From positions 1-26,595 of the forward strand of contig DGHL01000010.1 in NCBI GenBank assembly GCA_002392645.1: a stretch of DNA of 26,595 bases, read 5' to 3'. Within the stretch, counting starts at the first letter, position 1, and each line of letters begins with the position of its first letter. Below are positions 22,925-26,595 of the stretch, in pieces. The stretch comes from Prevotellaceae bacterium UBA3849 (GTDB lineage: Bacteria > Bacteroidota > Bacteroidia > Bacteroidales > Bacteroidaceae). The position numbers and the translations under genes were made by a program. The notes under the pieces were generated by a model, which saw only the letters and a list, made by a program, of their open reading frames with translations, was not told the origin of the DNA and made no database searches.

Positions 22925-25072
22925 CTACTCTTCCTCTGTATGCTCTGCTATGAGCTGCTGCTGCAGTTCGTTTGGCATCAGCTCGTATGAAGCGAACTTT
23001 GTCGTGAACGAAGCCCTGCCACCTGTGAGGCTCGACAGTGCTATAGAGTAGTTGCTCAGTTCCTTCAACGGTATCTTTGCCTGCAGCTTCTGATAGCCGT
23101 TCTCCATATCCATGCCCATGATCAGTGCACGTCTGCCCTGCAGGTCACTCATCACGTCACCGGTAAGGTCGGCTGGCACATATACCTCAAGGTCGTATAT
23201 AGGTTCCAGTATCTTCGGAGCAGCATTGCGGAATGCCTCGCTGAAGGCGTTTCTTGCTGCAAGCATGAACGACAACTCGTTTGAGTCAACCGGGTGCATC
23301 TTGCCGTCATATACTATCACGCGGACGTCACGGGCATACGAGCCTGTCAGCGGACCGCGCTCCATCTTTTCCATCACACCCTTCAGTATGGCTGGCATGA
23401 AGCGCATATCAATGGCGCCGCCCACCACGGTGTTGATGAATACGAGCTTGCCGCCCCATTCAAGGTCTATCTCCTCACGGCTCTTGATGTTTATCTTAGT
23501 CTCTGTGCCGTTCACCTTATATGTCGTTGGGTCTGGCATACCGTCTGCGTATGGCTCTACGATCAGGTGAACCTCACCAAACTGTCCTGCGCCGCCCGAC
23601 TGCTTCTTGTGACGGTATTCCGCCGCAGCACTCTTCGTGATGGTCTCGCGGTAAGGTATGCGTGGTTCAAGGTATTCCACCTGTATCTTGTCTATGTTCT
23701 CCAGTCTCCACTTCAGCGTACGCAGGTGGAACTCACCCTGTCCGCGTACTATCGTCTGGCGCAGCTCCTTCGACTGCTCTACCACCCATGTCGGATCTTC
23801 CTGACGCATACGTGTCAGTGCAGACATCATCTTCTCCGTATCAGCCTCTTTCACAGCCTTGATGGCACGTGAATACTTAGGGTTCGGATATTTTATGAAG
23901 TCGAAGCGGTTCTCACAGTCTTTGCCGTTCAGCGTATTGCCAGTCTTTACATCCTTCAGCTTCACCGTACAGCCTATATCGCCTGCCACCATCTGGTCAA
24001 CCGGTATGCGGTTTGCACCAGCTGCGGCGAATATCTGTCCCAGTCGCTCCTTTGAGCCACGGTCGGCATTGGTCAGATCATCGCCAGGCTTTACGCTTCC
24101 GCTCATAACCTTGAAATACTGTACTTCGCCGATGTGTGGCTCCACGCCGGTCTTGAAGAAGTACAGCGACTCCGGACCATTGGCATCAATAGCCACTTCC
24201 TCACCGCGTGTGTTGTGTACCTTTGGCATCTCATCAACATGAGGCACTACATTGCCCAGGAACTCCATCAGTCGGCGCACGCCCATGTCTTTGCCTGCAC
24301 ATACGCAGAACACAGGGAATATGGAGCGTGTCACGAGTCCCTTGCGTATGCCTTCACGCAGTTCGTCTTCGCTGAGTGTCTCCGTCTCGAAGAACTTCTC
24401 CATCAGTCCTTCGTCATTCTCTGCCGCAGCCTCCACCAGTGCCTTGTGCATCTCCATGGCCTTTGCCTTTTCGCTTTCTGGTATTTCCTCTATGGTAGGA
24501 GCACCGCCATCTGGGCCCCATGAGTATTTCTTCATCAGCAATACGTCGATGAGCGCATTGAAGCCAGGACCTTCGTTAAGTGGATATTGTATAGGCACTA
24601 CCTTCGAACCGTAAATCTCCTGCAGTCGCTCCAGCGTGTTGTTATAGTCACACTTCTCTGCATCAAGCTGGTTTACGAGGAAGATGACAGGCTTCTTCAG
24701 TTTGTCCGTATAGCGGAAGTGGTTCTGCGTACCTACCTCTGGACCATACTGTCCGTTGATGAGCAGTACGGCGGTATCGGTCACCTCCAGTGCCGTAAGT
24801 GCCGCGCCCACGAAGTCATCAGAACCAGGGCAGTCTATTATGTTAAGTTTCTTATTATTCCACTCTACATGGTAAACGGTTGAGAACACAGAATATCCAT
24901 ACTCCTGCTCCACGGGGAAATAGTCTGACACCGTATTCTTCTGCGTTATTCTTCCGCGTCTGTTAATGATGCCAGCCTCAAAGAGCAGCGACTCTGTAAG
25001 TGTTGTCTTGCCTGAACCATCGTTGCCAAGCAGAGCGATGTTCTTGATTTCGTTAGTTTGATACACTCTCAT
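22925..25072 (-). CDS. fusA2: EF-G paralogue lacking GTPase catalytic His (EF-G2-like)
   Basis: A 715-residue protein with all five EF-G domains in order, ending in 'FASYELMPNELQQQLI'. The G domain is altered: P-loop is 'GNDGSGKTTL'; switch I has 'VEQEYGYSVFST' where EF-G has 'RGITI'; switch II reads 'DCPGSDDF' where the catalytic His of 'DTPGHVDF' is Ser; and 'NKxD' has become 'NQLD'. Domain IV and V motifs ('SGGAGQFGEVHLIVEP', 'GRASFTTKFASYELM') look normal. It resembles the Bacteroides thetaiotaomicron paralogue EF-G2 (BT2167), which I recall as translocating without GTP hydrolysis in carbon starvation. Loss of GTPase activity here is inferred from residues. It has its own promoter and a leader of about 95 nt. 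Confidence 0.87.
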   Translation of the reverse strand: MRVYQTNEIKNIALLGNDGSGKTTLTESLLFEAGIINRRGRITQKNTVSDYFPVEQEYGYSVFSTVYHVEWNNKKLNIIDCPGSDDFVGAALTALEVTDTAVLLINGQYGPEVGTQNHFRYTDKLKKPVIFLVNQLDAEKCDYNNTLERLQEIYGSKVVPIQYPLNEGPGFNALIDVLLMKKYSWGPDGGAPTIEEIPESEKAKAMEMHKALVEAAAENDEGLMEKFFETETLSEDELREGIRKGLVTRSIFPVFCVCAGKDMGVRRLMEFLGNVVPHVDEMPKVHNTRGEEVAIDANGPESLYFFKTGVEPHIGEVQYFKVMSGSVKPGDDLTNADRGSKERLGQIFAAAGANRIPVDQMVAGDIGCTVKLKDVKTGNTLNGKDCENRFDFIKYPNPKYSRAIKAVKEADTEKMMSALTRMRQEDPTWVVEQSKELRQTIVRGQGEFHLRTLKWRLENIDKIQVEYLEPRIPYRETITKSAAAEYRHKKQSGGAGQFGEVHLIVEPYADGMPDPTTYKVNGTETKINIKSREEIDLEWGGKLVFINTVVGGAIDMRFMPAILKGVMEKMERGPLTGSYARDVRVIVYDGKMHPVDSNELSFMLAARNAFSEAFRNAAPKILEPIYDLEVYVPADLTGDVMSDLQGRRALIMGMDMENGYQKLQAKIPLKELSNYSIALSSLTGGRASFTTKFASYELMPNELQQQLIAEHTEEE

Positions 25073-25175
25073 AGTTTTAGCTTTTTATAAAGTTTATATT
25101 GTTTAAGGTACTTACTTTGCTTGATTAAGGTTACACATGGGTTTTGTTAAATCTTCCCGTCAGATAATCTGCCTC

Positions 25176-25206
25176 CAAAAGTACAAAAGTTTTTCCGTAC
25201 TACAAA
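25176..25206 (-). promoter_or_regulatory. Promoter of the EF-G paralogue
   Basis: On the minus strand TTTG (plus 25203-25206) and TACTTTTG (25176-25183) are 19 bp apart. The predicted start near 25170 gives an unusually long leader of about 95 nt before ATG 25072. The region 25073-25290 otherwise holds no gene. Confidence 0.7.
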
Positions 25207-25290
25207 ACATTCCAGCATTTATTTAATGTTTTTTAGGAATTAGCGTTTCGTTTGCTTTTCTCATAGGTATCTGTTCGTTTGTCTGTAATT

Positions 25291-25341
25291 ATAAAAATCG
25301 CCTCACCTTACCGGGTGGCTTTCGCCCCGGTAAGGTGAGGT
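25291..25341 (-). terminator. Terminator after the dockerin/BspA remnant
   Basis: CCTCACCTTACCGGG (25301-25315) pairs with 25326-25340 in a 15-bp stem, and on the minus strand it is followed by CGATTTTTAT. It lies 28 bp after the stop at 25369 and would still end any transcript from that side. Confidence 0.85.
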
Positions 25342-25368
25342 GTTTTCATTTCTGTTTCTTTCCGTCAA

Positions 25369-25821
25369 TCACTGTTCCCCACTCAGGAATATATTCACTA
25401 TCTGGTTGGCATCCGCCATGGTAACATACCCATCTTCATTAACATCTGCAGCCGTCGTGTCAAAGCCTTCCGGCTTATCCGTGGCAAGGAAATAGTTTAC
25501 CACCATGTTTGCATCTGCCATGGTGACAGAACCGTCATGGTTTACATCACCTCTAACAGACACTGTTTCTACAATGTCCTTAAAGTCCTTCCAATAGTCA
25601 GCTTCTTCATATTTTGCCTTGCTTCCATATGGAACATTCAGAGTGATATCATAGTTAGAGAATGCGTCAGCAGCCTCTATTGTTGCAGGATTTTTTCCTA
25701 GGATTGTAACATCTACTAGTTCTTCACAACCTTCAAATGCTTTTTGTCCTATAATGATTACACTTTCAGGAATTGTTATAGATTGCAGGTTGGAACAGCC
25801 AGAGTATCTATAACTAATTAT
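25369..25821 (-). pseudogene. 5'-truncated BspA-like leucine-rich repeat protein with dockerin-like end
   Basis: The frame can be read upstream of the GTG at 25563 to a stop at 25822-25824. The first part is a BspA/Listeria-type repeat ('CSNLQSITIPESVIIIGQKA', 'FEGCEELVDVTI'), then 'LNVPYGSKAKYEEADYWKDF', the usual end of such proteins. Two dockerin-like calcium loops follow: 'DVNHDGSVTMADANMVVNYF' and 'DVNEDGYVTMADANQIVNIF'. BspA-type proteins are large exported surface proteins. Here the signal peptide and most repeats are missing, the remaining frame has no plausible start, and the similarity ends abruptly near 25815. I read it as the C-terminal remnant of a deleted gene; its terminator is intact. 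Confidence 0.8.
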
Positions 25822-26311
25822 CTATCAGTACTTTTACAGTTAAACGGTAGAAAAGTGAAGACGTAGATTCTATGAGCGATAAAAAAGTCGAAGATTTAAC
25901 ACATTTAACTTTACGAAACTGCAAAAATCACTAAAATGTGCAGAATTTGAGTTGTTATTATGACTTAAAGTGGATGCTTCCTTCGATGGAGATTATAAAC
26001 TGCGACGGTCTGTCGCAGTTTTACTTTGAACAACCTAACTGGCTTTGGGGTATAAGTTTGAGGACGATGATAACATCATAATTTATATTACGCGCGTGAG
26101 AATACGTCAAGAGGGGAATCGCGAACTATTACCAATTCAGTCGTGTTGCTGAAGTGAAAGAGAAGGAATGAGCTATCGGATAACTACTTCGGAGCATAAA
26201 CTGGTGCTAATTTGCTATCTCGACATCCATTTTATAGTTAAATATACATAAAAACGTATCATAATTACGAAAATAAATGATAAATGTGGTGTCCATTTTA
26301 AAAATTATTTG
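25822..26311. other. Gene-poor stretch beside the truncated gene
   Basis: About 500 bp with no frame longer than some 35 codons that looks real, and with lower GC than the genes around it. It contains one clear hairpin (25997-26021). It starts at the point where the BspA-like remnant loses its frame, so it may be scar DNA from a deletion or insertion. Confidence 0.5.
25997..26021. repeat. Perfect 10-bp hairpin
   Basis: AAACTGCGAC (25997-26006) pairs with GTCGCAGTTT (26012-26021) around GGTCT. The plus side ends in TTTTAC, so it could be a terminator of a gene since lost. Confidence 0.65.
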
Positions 26312-26319
26312 TATTTTTG
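26312..26319 (+). promoter_or_regulatory. -7 element of the AAA ATPase gene
   Basis: TATTTTTG, 35 bp before ATG 26355. There is no clear -33 TTG at the usual distance. Confidence 0.45.
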
Positions 26320-26354
26320 TAGTAAAATTACGATAATAGATAAAATATTGCAAT

Positions 26355-26595
26355 ATGATACGAGATTTTTGGGTAAAGAACTACCTTTCCATTCGCGACA
26401 AGCAAGAATTAAGTTTTGTGGCCAAAGGACCATCTTCGGAACTTGTCACCGAAGTTGCTGATGGTGTGTTCTTGTATAAGTTAGGCATCCTCTATGGTTC
26501 AAACGCTTCGGGTAAATCAAACATGCTGATTGCCATGAATGAGGTGTTCCGTCTGTTGGTCATGGCAAAGTCGGATGCGACAGTCGAAATTGGCG
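26355..26595 (+). CDS. AAA-type ATPase, N-terminal part (cut by window edge)
   Basis: The first 80 residues are visible and the gene continues past the window. 'MIRDFWVKNYLSIRDKQEL' is the typical opening of AAA_15/AAA_21-type ATPases (OLD/SMC-like fold), with a Walker A 'GSNASGKS' at residues 48-55. Such proteins are common in Bacteroidota accessory regions, often with a partner of the RloB/TOPRIM or DUF4435 type, and some act in phage defence. Which type this is cannot be told from the fragment. The frame is open to the edge and its start follows a -7 element. Confidence 0.8.
   Translation, partial: MIRDFWVKNYLSIRDKQELSFVAKGPSSELVTEVADGVFLYKLGILYGSNASGKSNMLIAMNEVFRLLVMAKSDATVEIG

Noticed and set aside
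25975..26140. Possible decayed end of an OmpR-type response regulator (segment reading 'GYKFEDDDNIIIYITRVRIR')
   Set aside because: The pattern recalls the DNA-binding end of such regulators, but it covers only about 20 residues, needs a frameshift to extend upstream, and could be chance.

Overview
The window looks like chromosomal DNA of a Bacteroidota species, most likely a Prevotella/Segatella-type member of the Bacteroidales. The evidence is the recurring promoter pattern (TTG or TTTG near -33, then TAnnTTTG at -7, about 19-20 bp apart), the lack of strong Shine-Dalgarno sites, a lipoprotein with acidic residues after the lipobox Cys, a PPi-dependent phosphofructokinase, an EF-G paralogue of the Bacteroides EF-G2 kind, and a BspA-type repeat protein ending in dockerin-like repeats. 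tRNA genes do not encode CCA.

Layout. Positions 1-4280 hold an AraC-type regulator followed by a secreted GH2 glycosidase with its own promoter and terminator; a divergent promoter at the left edge points to a gene outside the window. Positions 4420-5040 hold a small secreted protein with a carboxypeptidase-regulatory-like fold. Positions 5049-6170 hold tRNA-Cys (-) and tRNA-Leu (+), a large inverted/tandem repeat between them, and a cluster of GTAAAAGC hairpins downstream. Positions 6174-10303 carry, on the minus strand, a hemerythrin/LuxR regulator and the overlapping pair mtgA-pcrA. Positions 10408-13218 carry pfp, a membrane-anchored GH25 lysozyme-like protein with a TTG start, and initiator tRNA. 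Positions 13235-18695 are minus-strand: maf, a lipoprotein and GH43 enzyme (probable operon), and an ATP-grasp-like protein with a secreted beta-propeller (second probable operon). ligA and trmD are divergent around 20950-21010. A secreted protein of unknown function and an EF-G paralogue follow on the minus strand. The right end holds a 5'-truncated BspA/dockerin pseudogene, about 530 bp without a convincing gene, and the start of an AAA ATPase cut by the window edge.

Most genes are housekeeping (DNA repair and replication, tRNA modification, cell-wall synthesis, glycolysis) interspersed with single glycan-degrading enzymes. There is no SusC/SusD pair, so this is not a complete polysaccharide utilisation locus. 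The most unusual signals are: (a) repeat units of about 70 bp between the two tRNA genes, each with a small hairpin whose stem sequence differs between copies while pairing is kept; (b) the EF-G paralogue in which the GTPase His is replaced by Ser; (c) a one-component regulator joining an ScdA-like N-terminus without its Cys pair, a complete hemerythrin ligand set and a LuxR helix-turn-helix; and (d) an uncharacterised two-gene operon of a secreted beta-propeller and an ATP-grasp-like protein. All functional calls come from reading motifs; no database search was run.
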